From positions 2,917,501 to 2,981,500 of the forward strand of contig NZ_JAPDFL010000001.1 of NCBI RefSeq assembly GCF_025949695.1: a stretch of 64,000 nt of DNA. The letters are read 5' to 3'. The DNA comes from Pararhodobacter zhoushanensis (GTDB lineage: Bacteria; Pseudomonadota; Alphaproteobacteria; Rhodobacterales; Rhodobacteraceae). The notes under the pieces were generated by a model. The model searched no databases, was not told where the DNA came from, and saw only the letters and a program-made list of their open reading frames with translations. Position numbers and translations under genes: made by a program. Within the stretch, counting starts at the first letter, position 1. Every line of letters begins with the position of its first letter. Below, one piece after another: positions 35,173-43,397 of the stretch.

Positions 35173-36071
35173 TCACAATCCGGGCAGATCCAGCACCAGC
35201 GCTGCATGGTCGCTGGCATGCGGCCGCGCCGCGCCGACATCCGCCAGTCGCGGCTGCGTGCCCCCCGCGTCCCGGCTCATCCCGATGCGGAGCGCCTGCG
35301 GCACGGCATCCGGCCAGCGCGCGGCCAGGGCCGGGGACGCGATCATCGCATCCGGGCAGCCACGCCCCCCGGCGCTTGCCACCATGTCCAGCGCTCGGCC
35401 TTGGGCATCCGCTCTGTCAGGTCAACGCCAAACGGTGCCAGCAGCGGCGCAACCGCCCGCTCGGGGTCGGTGCGCGGATCGTTCAGATCGCCCAGCACCA
35501 GCCACAAGGCCGTGGCCGGGTCATCGAACCGCCGCTCGATCAGCCGCCGCACACCCAGCGCCTCGGCCCGTCGCCGCGCCCAGGCGGTGTCGAGATCGGC
35601 CACCGGCGCCTTGAAATGCACGCCGTACAGCGCCACCCTGCCCAACGCGAGTGCCAGACAATCGCGGCTGAACACCGGCAGATCCGCCCGCGTCCCTGCT
35701 TCACCCTGCAACCCCAGATCGGCGGGCAACAACTGCGCATGGCTCTGCGCGGCAAACGGCCGCCGCGCCAGCACCGCCAGATCGCGCCCGGCGCCGTCAT
35801 TGCCGGGCAGACAGGCACGCCAGGGCCAGGGCGCTGCCCCTGCCCTGCGTAACAGATGATCGTGGAAATACGCCAGCGAGGCGCTGTCGAACACCTCTTG
35901 CAACAGGCAGAAATCCGCATCCGCCTGCGCCAGGACAGCCGCCGTCAGGCGACGGTCGGCATAGTCCAACGGGTCTTGCGGATCGCCCCCGTCGCGCGCC
36001 CCGTCAAGGCGCTCGGCCCCGCCGGGCGTGCGCAGGCGCAGGTTCTGCACGTTGAAGCTCAGAACCCGCAT
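35173..36071 (-). pseudogene. Endonuclease/exonuclease/phosphatase family protein, frameshifted as given
   Basis: The first 220 codons encode an EEP-fold hydrolase: 'MRVLSFNVQNLRLRTPGG', 'DFCLLQEVFDSASLAYFHDH', 'VALYGVHFKAP' and the catalytic 'LVLGDLNDPRTDPE'. The frame then breaks after 'WTWWQAPGG' and stops. One more base in the run of six C/G at 35365-35370 restores 'RGCPDAMIASPALAARWPDA' and the expected end 'ASDHAALVLDL', stopping at 35173. The gene is thus probably whole, encoding about 298 residues. Members of this fold cut nucleic acids, sugar phosphates or phospholipids, and nothing here picks one. It starts seven bases after the aldolase gene, in the same direction. Confidence 0.82.
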
Positions 36072-36077
36072 GAGCGT

Positions 36078-36836
36078 TCAGCGGAACTTGGCCGCAAGGT
36101 TGCGCAGCCCCTGCGCCAACAGCACCACATCGATGCCGACAGCGGCAAAATTCGCCCCCTGCGCCATCCAGTCGCGCACCTGCGCCTCATTGCCCGACAG
36201 GATGCCCGCCGCCTTGCCCGCCGCGCGGATACGCGCCAAGGCGTCCTTGATCGCCGCCAGAACCTCGGGCGCATCCAGCTGCCCCGGAAAACCCATATCC
36301 GCCGACAGATCCGCCGGACCGATGAACACCCCGTCCACCCCCTCGACCGCCAGAATAGCGTCCAGCGCCTCCAGCCCGGCGACCGTCTCGACCTGCACCA
36401 GCAGACAGGCCTCGGCATTCGCCTTGGTCGCGTAGCCGGCAATGCCCCCAAACCGCGAGGCCCGCGCCAGCGCCGCCCCCATGCCGCGCATCCCCTCGGG
36501 CGGATAGCGCATCGCCCGCGCCAGCTCGGCCGCCTGCGCGCCACTCTCGACCATCGGGATCAGCAGCGTCTGCGCGCCGATATCCATCGCCTGCTTGATC
36601 AGCCAGGTCTCGCCCATCGGCAAGCGCACCACCGGGTGCGAGTCCGACCGCCCCAGCGCCGCGATCTGCGCCGAGATCGAGCGGATGTCATTGGGCGCAT
36701 GCTCCCCGTCGATCAGCAGCCAGTCAAACCCCGCCTCCCCGGCAATCTCCGCCGCATAGGCATCCGCCAGACCGACCCAGCAGCCGATCTGCGTCTGCCC
36801 CGCCGCCAGCGCCGCCTTGAACCTGTTCGTCTCCAT
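36078..36836 (-). CDS. HpcH/HpaI-family class II aldolase
   Basis: Pyruvate aldolase that splits 2-keto-3-deoxy sugars or 4-hydroxy-2-oxoacids using a divalent metal. The ATG at 36836 has GGAAGGGA upstream. The 252-residue TIM-barrel protein shows 'DWLLIDGEHAPNDIRSISAQ' near 38 with the catalytic His, 'LLIPMVESGAQA' near 90 with the metal Glu and 'VFIGPADLSADMG' near 168 with the metal Asp. The exact substrate (4-hydroxy-2-oxoheptanedioate, ketodeoxy-rhamnonate and others) cannot be told. The EEP-family gene follows seven bases later, so the two are probably cotranscribed, though no shared role is clear. Confidence 0.88.
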   Translation of the reverse strand: METNRFKAALAAGQTQIGCWVGLADAYAAEIAGEAGFDWLLIDGEHAPNDIRSISAQIAALGRSDSHPVVRLPMGETWLIKQAMDIGAQTLLIPMVESGAQAAELARAMRYPPEGMRGMGAALARASRFGGIAGYATKANAEACLLVQVETVAGLEALDAILAVEGVDGVFIGPADLSADMGFPGQLDAPEVLAAIKDALARIRAAGKAAGILSGNEAQVRDWMAQGANFAAVGIDVVLLAQGLRNLAAKFR

Positions 36837-36856
36837 CGCGTGTCCCTTCCTCATCT

Positions 36857-36910
36857 GTCCAAAAATATCCCGGGGGTAGGCCGCAAGGCCGTAGGGGGCA
36901 GCGCCCCCTG
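36857..36910. repeat. Palindromic intergenic element, right half only
   Basis: Reads CAAAAATATCCCGGGGG, a small GGCC-GCAA-GGCC hairpin and then GGGGGCAGCGCCCCC. These are the outer parts of the right flank of the complete copies. No left arm or TTAA loop is present. It lies between the codirectional PLP-decarboxylase and aldolase genes. Confidence 0.6.
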
Positions 36911-36946
36911 CGCGGCGCGAGGGGCTCGATGCCCCCGAGCGCCGCC

Positions 36947-38358
36947 CTACCCGGCCAGCTCTTTGAGCACATCCCCGGCCAGCACCACATCCGCCTCGGT
37001 GCAGGCAAAACTCCCTACCGTGAAGCGCACCACGATCCGCCCCGCGGTCTTTCCCTGCGTCACATAGATCCGCCCGTCGTCATTGATCCGGTTGACGAAA
37101 TCGATCATCGCCGCATCATCCGCCCCCTTCAGCGCGAAGGTGAACAGCGACAGCACCGGCTCGGTTACGATCTCGAACCGCGCATCGCCGCGCAGCACCT
37201 CGGCCAGCGCCTGCGACCAGGCCACATGACCGCGCAGCACCGCGCGCAGCCCCTCCAGCCCATAGGCTTTAAGCACGAACCACAGTTTGAGCGCCCGGAA
37301 CCGCCGCCCCAAGGGCACCGACCATTCCGAGTAATTGACGAACCCGTCCTTGCCATGGGTCTTCAGATACTCGGGCTGGATCGCCAGCGTTTTCACCAAG
37401 GGTTCGGGGTCGCGCAGGTAATGGGCCGAGAAGTCGAACTGCACCCCCATCCATTTATGCGGGTTCAGCACCACCGAATCCGCCAGTTCCACGCCTTCCC
37501 ACAGCGTGCGGAACTCGGGGCAGATCATCGCCGCGCCCGCCCAGGCTGCGTCGACATGGCTATACAGCCCCTCGTCACGCGCCACGGCCAAGACCGCGCG
37601 CAGATCGTCGCAGGCCCCGGTCCCGGTGCCCCCGGTACAGGCCACCACGCCCGCAGTCAGATAGCCCGCCGCGCGGTCCGCCGCGATGGCCGCTTTCAGC
37701 GCAACGGGGTCCATCGCCCGCAACGGCCCCTGCGTCGGAATGCGAACCAGATTCTCGGCCCCGATCCCGGCGACCCAGATCGCCCGGTCGACCGAGGTAT
37801 GCACCTCATTCGAGGCATAGACCCGCACCCGCGCCTGCCCCGGCAGCCCCTCGCGGTTGCCCGCCCAGTTCAGCGCCCGCTCGCGCATGGTCAGCACCGC
37901 TGCCAGCGTGGCCGACGAGGCCGAATCCTGAATGACCCCGTGAAACCCCTGGGGCAGCCCCAGGCCCTGCCGCAACCAGTCCAGCATCAGGGTTTCAACC
38001 TCGGTCCCGGCGGGCGAGGTCTGCCAGAGCATGCATTGCTGTGCGACAATCGAGGCGACGAAATCGGCCAGCATCGACGGCGGCGTGGCGTTGGAGGGGA
38101 AATAGGCGAAAAAGCGCGGGTGCTGCCAATGGGTCAGGCCGGGGACGATCTTCTCATCAAGCTCGGCCAGTATGCCGTCCAGCCCCTCGCCCTGCTCGGG
38201 CGGGGATTGGGGAAACGTGCCGCCACCGCGCCGGGGGTCAGCGGCGCGCGCACCGGGCGCTCGGCCAGACCGCGGTGATACTTGGCCCCCCAGTGCGCAA
38301 TCTCGGCCCCCAGCCGGGTGAATTCGTCCCAATCGAGCCGTGGCTTCTGATCGCTCAT
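36947..38358 (-). pseudogene. PLP-dependent group II decarboxylase (aromatic amino acid type), frameshifted as given
   Basis: The correct start is the ATG at 38358, which has AGGAGGA upstream and gives 'MSDQKPRLDWDEFTRLG'. That frame is lost near codon 50. One more base in the run of four C/G at 38209-38212 joins 'AVAARFP' to 'QSPPEQGEGLDGIL' and the intact remaining 420 codons. The body has 'HPRFFAYFPSNATPPSML', 'DSASSATLAAVLTMRERA', 'VDAAWAGAAMICPEFR' and the PLP lysine in 'VLNPHKWMGVQFD'. This is the fold of aromatic-L-amino-acid decarboxylases, about 470 residues. Substrate (tryptophan, tyrosine or phenylalanine type) is unknown. I take the break as a sequence error. Confidence 0.82.
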
Positions 38359-38419
38359 CCGTCGGTTCCTCCTGTCCCCGTGTTGCCGGGACACAACCAC
38401 AAAATACTGAACAAAGCAA

Positions 38420-39013
38420 TCATTCAGACAGGGAGATCTGCACCGGCAATCCCAGCGCCATGAGCCGTGCAAGCGGCGCAGGCGTCAACAGCGAAACGCG
38501 CGCATCGGGGGCTGGTGCGGGGGTGTACCCGTCGAAAGACCAGCGCCACCAACCGGACCCGGCGCGCAACACCGGCACCCCTTCGTGCAGGACCATCGCG
38601 CCTTTGGGCACAGTCTCGCTTGCCACCGCGACCAGACGCCGCGCGCGCCCGTGCCGCCGCGCGACATCCAGCCGCGCGTCGATCTCATCTGCCCGGCGCT
38701 CGCCATACTCAGCCTCCCACAGCGCCCGAAAACGCAGCCAATCGGCATGGCGACACTCGGCACAGGGCCGGTGCCCCGCCGCATAGGCCGTAGCCTCGTC
38801 AAAGAAAAACAACTCGGTATACCGCCCCGGCTGCACCAGAGTCCGCCTGCGCCCTTTGAAGTCGGTCACGCAGGTGATCCAGCGCCTGACCTGATGCGCG
38901 CGCCGGATCTTGCCGCCCGCGTCATGCAGACAGCCCCGGTTGCCGAACCACAGCCCCCGCTGGGGCACGGCATGAATCTGGCCCAATGGATCGACGCGGT
39001 TCTGATACGGCAT
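38420..39013 (-). CDS. Conserved protein of unknown function with a paired-cysteine motif
   Basis: A 197-residue soluble protein starting 'MPYQNRVDPLGQIHAVP'. I recall close relatives widely in proteobacteria but no named function. The middle has 'GRRRTLVQPGRYTELFFFDEATAYAAGHRPCAECRHADW', in which the CAEC pair and neighbouring His could bind zinc. The C-terminal half has many tryptophans ('SGWWRWSFDGY') and an 'EGVPVLRAG' segment. It is upstream of the PLP-decarboxylase gene in the same direction, 61 bases apart, and may be cotranscribed. No membrane or signal sequence is present. It looks intact. Confidence 0.7.
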   Translation of the reverse strand: MPYQNRVDPLGQIHAVPQRGLWFGNRGCLHDAGGKIRRAHQVRRWITCVTDFKGRRRTLVQPGRYTELFFFDEATAYAAGHRPCAECRHADWLRFRALWEAEYGERRADEIDARLDVARRHGRARRLVAVASETVPKGAMVLHEGVPVLRAGSGWWRWSFDGYTPAPAPDARVSLLTPAPLARLMALGLPVQISLSE

Positions 39014-39106
39014 CTTTCACGCCCTCGTGAAACCAGCGACGGGCTCTTGCGAAGCGCGCGAAAAAGGCGCTGGGTTTCTGACTGTTCGACTCAACCGGTG
39101 TCCCCC

Positions 39107-39508
39107 ATGATGACGCAACTGCTGCGTCTTGTCCCGCTGGCTCTGCTGGTGCTGCTGATGGCAGCGCCCGGACGCTTCGCGCCGGGGTCCGAGGCACAGG
39201 CGCTGATCGCACCGCTGACGGCAATCACGGTTGCCGATGCGTCCGACAAACACCCGACACCCTCAACCCCCACGCCGCCCGCGCTTGCGCCGGCCGCGAT
39301 AACCGCGCCGATCCCGGCCCCTGGCGCACGCCCGAGCCTGCCGCCGCACCCCGCAGAACCCGTTCTCGACATCCCCTACGCGCGCGCCTTTGCCCGTGCG
39401 CCACCGCTGCCTGTCCTTCGCCAGACCCCCACTCATTCTCTTGCGAGGACAGCATGTTCAAATACCCCGGACTCACCATCTTCCTGGCGTGTATCGCGCT
39501 TTTCATGA
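39107..39508 (+). CDS. Possible small exported proline-rich protein
   Basis: A 133-codon frame starting 'MMTQLLRLVPLALLVLLMAAPG', a plausible signal peptide or membrane anchor. It continues through a proline/alanine-rich stretch ('TPSTPTPPALAPAAITAP') with no domain I know. There is no clear ribosome site before the tandem ATG. Its last 55 bases overlap a second small gene in another frame, which argues that its true end may differ. Composition is low-complexity, so this could be a chance frame. The only positive evidence is the N-terminal hydrophobic segment. Confidence 0.35.
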   Translation: MMTQLLRLVPLALLVLLMAAPGRFAPGSEAQALIAPLTAITVADASDKHPTPSTPTPPALAPAAITAPIPAPGARPSLPPHPAEPVLDIPYARAFARAPPLPVLRQTPTHSLARTACSNTPDSPSSWRVSRFS

Positions 39509-39546
39509 TCTACGCCGTCACGTCCCTGATCATTCACCCGGCGTGA
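39454..39546 (+). CDS. Very small membrane protein (30 residues)
   Basis: An ATG at 39454 preceded by GAGGA six bases upstream opens a 30-codon frame. The product is one hydrophobic helix, 'LTIFLACIALFMIYAVTSLI', with a short charged N-terminus 'MFKYPG' and a tail 'IHPA'. This is the look of bacterial single-pass microproteins that attach to larger membrane complexes. It ends just before the nested palindrome at 39560. No partner is obvious: upstream is the uncertain proline-rich frame, downstream a convergent deacetylase-like gene. The good ribosome site is the main evidence. Confidence 0.45.
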   Translation: MFKYPGLTIFLACIALFMIYAVTSLIIHPA

Positions 39547-39559
39547 ACCACCCCGCGAC

Positions 39560-39633
39560 GGTGCGCTGAAGCGCACCCTACCGGCACCTCGGGCGTGGCG
39601 TTGCAACCGGTGTAGGGTGCGCTTCAGCGCACC
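39560..39633. repeat. Nested palindrome between convergent genes
   Basis: Two 22-base arms (39560-39581 and 39612-39633) are perfect inverted repeats around a 30-base spacer. Each arm is itself a hairpin: GGTGCGCT and AGCGCACC with a two-base loop. The sequence can fold either as one long stem or as two short ones. It lies between a small plus-strand gene and the minus-strand deacetylase-like gene and probably ends transcription of both. Confidence 0.85.
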
Positions 39634-39638
39634 CTCGC

Positions 39639-40760
39639 TCACACCATCCCGGCGATCCGGTCGCGCAGCACCGCAACCCCCGTCTCAACCTCTGGACGCA
39701 CCACGCCCGCGCGCGGGGCGTCCAGCAGCGTCTCGAACCACGCCCGTGGCGGGTTGCGCCCGGCTGCGCGGCGCGGCCAGACCAGCGCGTCCATCAGCGC
39801 CACGGCGTCCGGCGGCAGGCGATCCGGCACGTCGAACCCGTTGAGCGTGGCCCAGACCCCGGTCCAGCAGCGCGCCACCGACCACGGGTTATAACCCCCG
39901 CCCCCGGTCACGATCAGCCGGTCCGTCATTCCCTGGACCGCCTTCACCACCGCCAGATGCGCGCCATTTGACAGCGCCAGCCGAGACAGCGGATCTTCCA
40001 GCACGGCATCCGCGCCGCATTGCAGCACGATGGCCTCGGGCCGGAACGCTTCAAGCGCTGGCAGGATCAGCCGGTCGCGCACATGCGCCATCTCGCTGTC
40101 ATTGAACCCACGTGGCACCGGCAGGTTCAGCGCATTGCCGCCGCCGTCATCCTCAAGCGCGCCGGTGAACGGCCAGCGCCCGGCCTCGTGCACCGAGATC
40201 AGCAGCATGTCGCGATCCCCGCCCAGTCCGGCCTGCACCCCGTCGCAATGATGCGCGTCGATATCGACATAGGCCAGCCGCCGCAGCCCCAGCCGCCGCA
40301 GGTGAAGCAGCGCCAGCACCACGTCATTGAGGTAGCAAAACCCGTTCGCCCGCGCAGCCATCGCATGATGCGTCCCGGCGCCCGGCACATGCACCACACC
40401 GCCGCCCCGCACCATCTCGGCCGCCAGCATCGCGCCACCCGCGCTGGTCGCCGGGCGGCGGTACATCAGCGCATGCACGGGGTTCGACAGCGTGCCCAGC
40501 CCGTAAGTCACGCGCGTCGGCTCATCCACCACGCCCTCGGCCTCGGCCCTCAGCAGCGCCTGCACATAGTCCGGCGTGTGAAACCCCATCAGCGCCGCTG
40601 GGCGCGCGCGCGGGCTGTTGACATAGACCGACCCCGGCAGCCACCCCACCACCCGCGCCAGATCCATCACCGTCGAGACCCGCGGTATCGCCAGCGGATG
40701 ATGCCCGCCAAAGGGCGCGGCGCGGTAGATCTCGGACCCGATGAAGCGCGGAGCGGTCAC
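39639..40760 (-). CDS. Histone deacetylase family protein
   Basis: Zinc-dependent deacetylase-fold protein of 373 residues. The start is a GTG at 40760 that overlaps the stop of the upstream peroxidase gene (GTGA), so the two are coupled. Marks are 'GGHHPLAIPRVSTVMDL' near 18, 'GAGTHHAMAARANGFCYLND' near 125 with the paired catalytic His, 'VDIDAHHCDGVQ' near 160 with the zinc Asp and His, and 'GGGGYNPWSVARCW' near 295. Bacterial members act on acetoin-linked acetyl-CoA synthetase, polyamines or unknown acyl-lysines. Which applies here is not shown. It ends just inside the nested palindrome region. Confidence 0.9.
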   Translation of the reverse strand: MTAPRFIGSEIYRAAPFGGHHPLAIPRVSTVMDLARVVGWLPGSVYVNSPRARPAALMGFHTPDYVQALLRAEAEGVVDEPTRVTYGLGTLSNPVHALMYRRPATSAGGAMLAAEMVRGGGVVHVPGAGTHHAMAARANGFCYLNDVVLALLHLRRLGLRRLAYVDIDAHHCDGVQAGLGGDRDMLLISVHEAGRWPFTGALEDDGGGNALNLPVPRGFNDSEMAHVRDRLILPALEAFRPEAIVLQCGADAVLEDPLSRLALSNGAHLAVVKAVQGMTDRLIVTGGGGYNPWSVARCWTGVWATLNGFDVPDRLPPDAVALMDALVWPRRAAGRNPPRAWFETLLDAPRAGVVRPEVETGVAVLRDRIAGMV

Positions 40761-41278
40761 TCCGGCAGAGCGGCCTCGATCACCTGCGTCATCCGACCGC
40801 TGGTCGGCCGCGTCGTCGCGCCCCAGAAGCCCAACAGTGAGCCGTCCGGCCCAATCAGCGCCTTGTTGAAATTCCACGTCGGTTCAACCCCGTGTTCCTG
40901 TGCCAGCCAGCGGTAAAACGGATGCGCCTCCGGCCCGGTCACCGGGGTGATGCGCGTCAGCGGCACGTCCACTCCCAGCTCGACCCGGCAGTATTGCTCG
41001 ACCGCGTGGTCATCGTCCAGTTCCTGACGAAAATCATCCGAGGGCACCGCCAGCACCACCAACCCGCGCGGGGCATACCTCTCGTGCAGCGCCTGAAGGT
41101 CGGCAAATTGCGGCGTGAAGCCGCACAGCGAGGCCGTGTTGACCACCAGCACCGGCTGGCCGCGCCAGTCGTCCAGATCATAGGTGGCACCATCAATGGC
41201 GGTGAAGGTGAAGGCCTGCGCCGGAAACCCCAGCAACAGCAGAAAGAAACCCACAAGCAAACGCATGACGAGAACCAT
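40757..41278 (-). CDS. Glutathione peroxidase family protein, exported
   Basis: Thiol peroxidase of 173 residues. It has a hydrophobic N-terminus 'LLVGFFLLLLGFPAQA', a signal peptide or anchor, so it probably acts in the periplasm. The peroxidatic Cys52 is in 'NTASLCGFTPQ', and the catalytic Trp and Asn are in 'PTWNFNKALIG'. It is the cysteine type, not selenocysteine. Enzymes of this group in bacteria usually draw electrons from thioredoxin-like donors. ATG at 41278 or 41266 could be the start; neither has a strong ribosome site. Coupling to the deacetylase-like gene is by overlapping codons. Confidence 0.87.
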   Translation of the reverse strand: MVLVMRLLVGFFLLLLGFPAQAFTFTAIDGATYDLDDWRGQPVLVVNTASLCGFTPQFADLQALHERYAPRGLVVLAVPSDDFRQELDDDHAVEQYCRVELGVDVPLTRITPVTGPEAHPFYRWLAQEHGVEPTWNFNKALIGPDGSLLGFWGATTRPTSGRMTQVIEAALPE

Positions 41279-41471
41279 TGCAAACCCGGGCCGCACACGT
41301 CGCCCGCGGTCAAAGGGTAGAGCGTCGAAGGCCCCGGACAAGCCAGAACCCCGCGCCAGAAGGCCGCCGCAGAAAAAATGGTGAAAAAATTCCCGTCCCT
41401 GAAACTTGTGCGGAAATCCTTACGTACCTTCCTCACACGATCGCAAAATGGTCCAAACAAAGGAAGCACCG

Positions 41472-41885
41472 ATGAAACTCTTCACCCTTGCCACCCTCGC
41501 CACGACCCTTGCTGCGACCCCCCTGCTGGCCGATGATCACATGGCGCCGATGGTTGAAGCCTCGAACCAGAGCGTTGCCAATGGCGTGGTGAGCGCGACC
41601 AAGATCGTCGCACCCGCGAATGGCTGGATGGTCGTGCACCGCACCGATGCCGAAATGCGCCCCGGCCCGGTCGTTGCCTATGCCCCGATCCGCGAAGGCG
41701 AGACCACGGATGTCGCCGCGATCCTGACCGAAGCTGTCGCCCCCGGCGATATGCTGATGCTCATGGTCCATGGCGAAGCGGGCGGCATGTCGACCGGCAT
41801 CTTTGAATACACCCTCGGCGCGTCCGAGGATGGCCCTCTGCGCATTGACGGCAATCTGGTGATGACGGTGATCACCGCCGAATAA
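41472..41885 (+). CDS. Exported DUF7282-type protein
   Basis: A 137-residue protein from an ATG preceded by AAAGGAA. It begins with a signal peptide ('LFTLATLATTLAATPLLADD', cut after 'LLA'). The mature domain contains 'VANGVVSATKIVAPANGWMVVHRTD' and 'MLMLMVHGEAG', a small beta-sandwich pattern found in secreted proteins of archaea and bacteria (DUF7282, from memory). Function is unknown. It is monocistronic: the peroxidase gene is divergent 193 bases upstream and a strong terminator follows. The 193-base upstream gap shows an AT-rich stretch near 41375-41395 that may hold the promoter. Confidence 0.7.
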   Translation: MKLFTLATLATTLAATPLLADDHMAPMVEASNQSVANGVVSATKIVAPANGWMVVHRTDAEMRPGPVVAYAPIREGETTDVAAILTEAVAPGDMLMLMVHGEAGGMSTGIFEYTLGASEDGPLRIDGNLVMTVITAE

Positions 41886-41966
41886 AGATTATGACCGCCA
41901 GGTCAGCGGCGGTTTGCTTGCGTAACGAGTGATTGATCACGAGTGAATGTCCCGTACCGAGTATCA

Positions 41967-41996
41967 CCGGGCCGCCCCAAAGCGGCCCGGTATTTT
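41967..41996 (+). terminator. Intrinsic terminator after the DUF7282 gene
   Basis: Nine-base stem CCGGGCCGC / GCGGCCCGG with a CCCAAA loop, followed by TATTTT. It lies 82 bases after the stop and also faces the convergent gene ending at 42027. Confidence 0.85.
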
Positions 41997-42026
41997 CGTG
42001 CCCAACCGGGTGCACAACCGCCTCGT

Positions 42027-42473
42027 TCAGACTGCGACGCGCAGGGCTTGTGGCAACAGCCTTGCCACGCCGATGGTGTCGAAGGCGTCCCACCCGGCAT
42101 CCGGGCGCACCCCCACCCGCTCGAGCGCAGCATTGATGCTGGCGAGCCCTGCGCTCACCGGCATGGTACGCTCGCAACCGTGATACACCGTTGCCCATTG
42201 GGCGCTGTCGTCGTCCAGATCCTCGGTATGGATCAAGGCGACCGGCTCCAGCCCCAGTTCCGACGCAAAGCGCAGCGTGACGGGTTTGTCAGGGGCCATG
42301 TCAGACAGCTGACGATCCTCGACCCCCAGCCTGCGCGCGCTGGCGCGTGCCAGATCGGGGTCCAGCGCCACGATCACGAAATCACCCGCCTCGAGCAAGG
42401 TGAGACCCAGTTTAGCGGCGGCCACGGCATCGCCGGGTCCGCGCGCAACCAGAGCCGAAAGACTGTGCGCCAT
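42027..42473 (-). CDS. Small soluble protein of unknown function
   Basis: A 148-residue protein with no signal peptide, membrane segment or domain that I recognise. Parts such as 'DFVIVALDPDLARASARRLGV' and 'VALIHTEDLDDDSAQWATVYHG' suggest an alternating alpha/beta fold. The composition and codon use look like its neighbours, and no cysteine motif or charged repeat stands out. It is separated by 148 bases from the cupin gene upstream in the same direction. The frame is long and free of stops, with normal start sequence, but conservation has not been checked, so the call is moderate. Confidence 0.5.
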   Translation of the reverse strand: MAHSLSALVARGPGDAVAAAKLGLTLLEAGDFVIVALDPDLARASARRLGVEDRQLSDMAPDKPVTLRFASELGLEPVALIHTEDLDDDSAQWATVYHGCERTMPVSAGLASINAALERVGVRPDAGWDAFDTIGVARLLPQALRVAV

Positions 42474-42621
42474 GCCGTGTCACTCCCGCCTTGTGCTACC
42501 GCTCGATGCTGCACTGCGGCACATCGAGCGGTCAAGCGCGAGACGGGCGTTGCCCCGGCAACGCCGCACAATGAGACAGACGTGCCGAAAGGTTAACCAA
42601 ATCTGAAACGCAGCGCGGGGT

Positions 42622-43017
42622 TTACCCGGCGTAGTCCGCGTCGGACACGTGCTCTTGCCAGTCGACGCTGATCCCGTCGATGGCCTCCTGAAACGCGATA
42701 TGGGTCATCGCCGTGTCCGGCCCTGCCCCGTGCCAATGCCGTTCGCCCGCCGCAAACCACACAACATCGCCCGGGCGGATCTCTTCGATCGGGCCCCCCT
42801 CGCGCTGGACACGGCCACAGCCTTCGGTGACGATCAGGGTTTGGCCCGCCGGATGGGTGTGCCACGCCGTGCGCGCGCCCGGCTCGAACGTCACCCGGAC
42901 GCTGATCACCGTACCCGGAGCGTCGGCGGTGTTCAGGGGATCAAGGCGCACGGCGCCGGTGAAATAACCCTCTGGCCCCGCTTTCGACGGGGCGGTTCCG
43001 GCGCGCATGATACGCAT
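42622..43017 (-). CDS. Cupin-domain protein
   Basis: A 131-residue single-domain cupin. The ATG at 43017 follows CAGGAGA; a longer frame lacks this. Cupin motif 1 is '[19 protein letters not shown]' near residue 51, with two His and Gln as metal ligands. Motif 2 is '[18 protein letters not shown]' near 82, with a further His. Relatives are annotated as carboxymuconolactone-decarboxylase-linked cupins or hydroxynitrile-lyase-like enzymes, but most have no assigned reaction. It stands alone. The 148-base gap downstream and the 380-base gap upstream contain no other gene. Confidence 0.82.
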   Translation of the reverse strand: MRIMRAGTAPSKAGPEGYFTGAVRLDPLNTADAPGTVISVRVTFEPGARTAWHTHPAGQTLIVTEGCGRVQREGGPIEEIRPGDVVWFAAGERHWHGAGPDTAMTHIAFQEAIDGISVDWQEHVSDADYAG

Positions 43018-43397
43018 GGGGGTCTCCTGCTGATTGGGGCGAGCCTGCCAGCTCACGGCGGCTGCCAGTGTGTGCAAGCCTTGCGCGAATGTCCATCGGC
43101 GGCTTCCACCGGCTCGTGAGCCGTTTCAAACCCGTCACCGACCTGCCGGACCATAACCCTGGATCGAGGTCCAAGCCGAGGCCGCGACAGCGTCAGCCTG
43201 ACCTAACCGCCGCCACCGGGGCAGAGCGCCCGGACGACGGATCAAACCACCAAAACCCGCTTTATGCCTCTTACATTGATATAAGAAAAAACCACCGGCT
43301 GCGCCGCAGCCGGTGGTCATTCGGTCCGTGCCGAAGGGTTACATCACCCCGGAAATGGCCAATTTACTGTGGGTCCAGCATTCGCCAGTCCCCACCT
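43018..43397. other. Gene-free region holding the nrdJ terminator
   Basis: 380 bases between the cupin gene and nrdJ. Apart from the terminator at 43284-43317 and, presumably, the cupin promoter, I see no gene or repeat here. Confidence 0.55.
43284..43317 (-). terminator. Intrinsic terminator of nrdJ
   Basis: On the minus strand ACCACCGGCTGCG pairs with CGCAGCCGGTGGT and is followed by T6. It lies 81 bases after the nrdJ stop. Confidence 0.88.
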
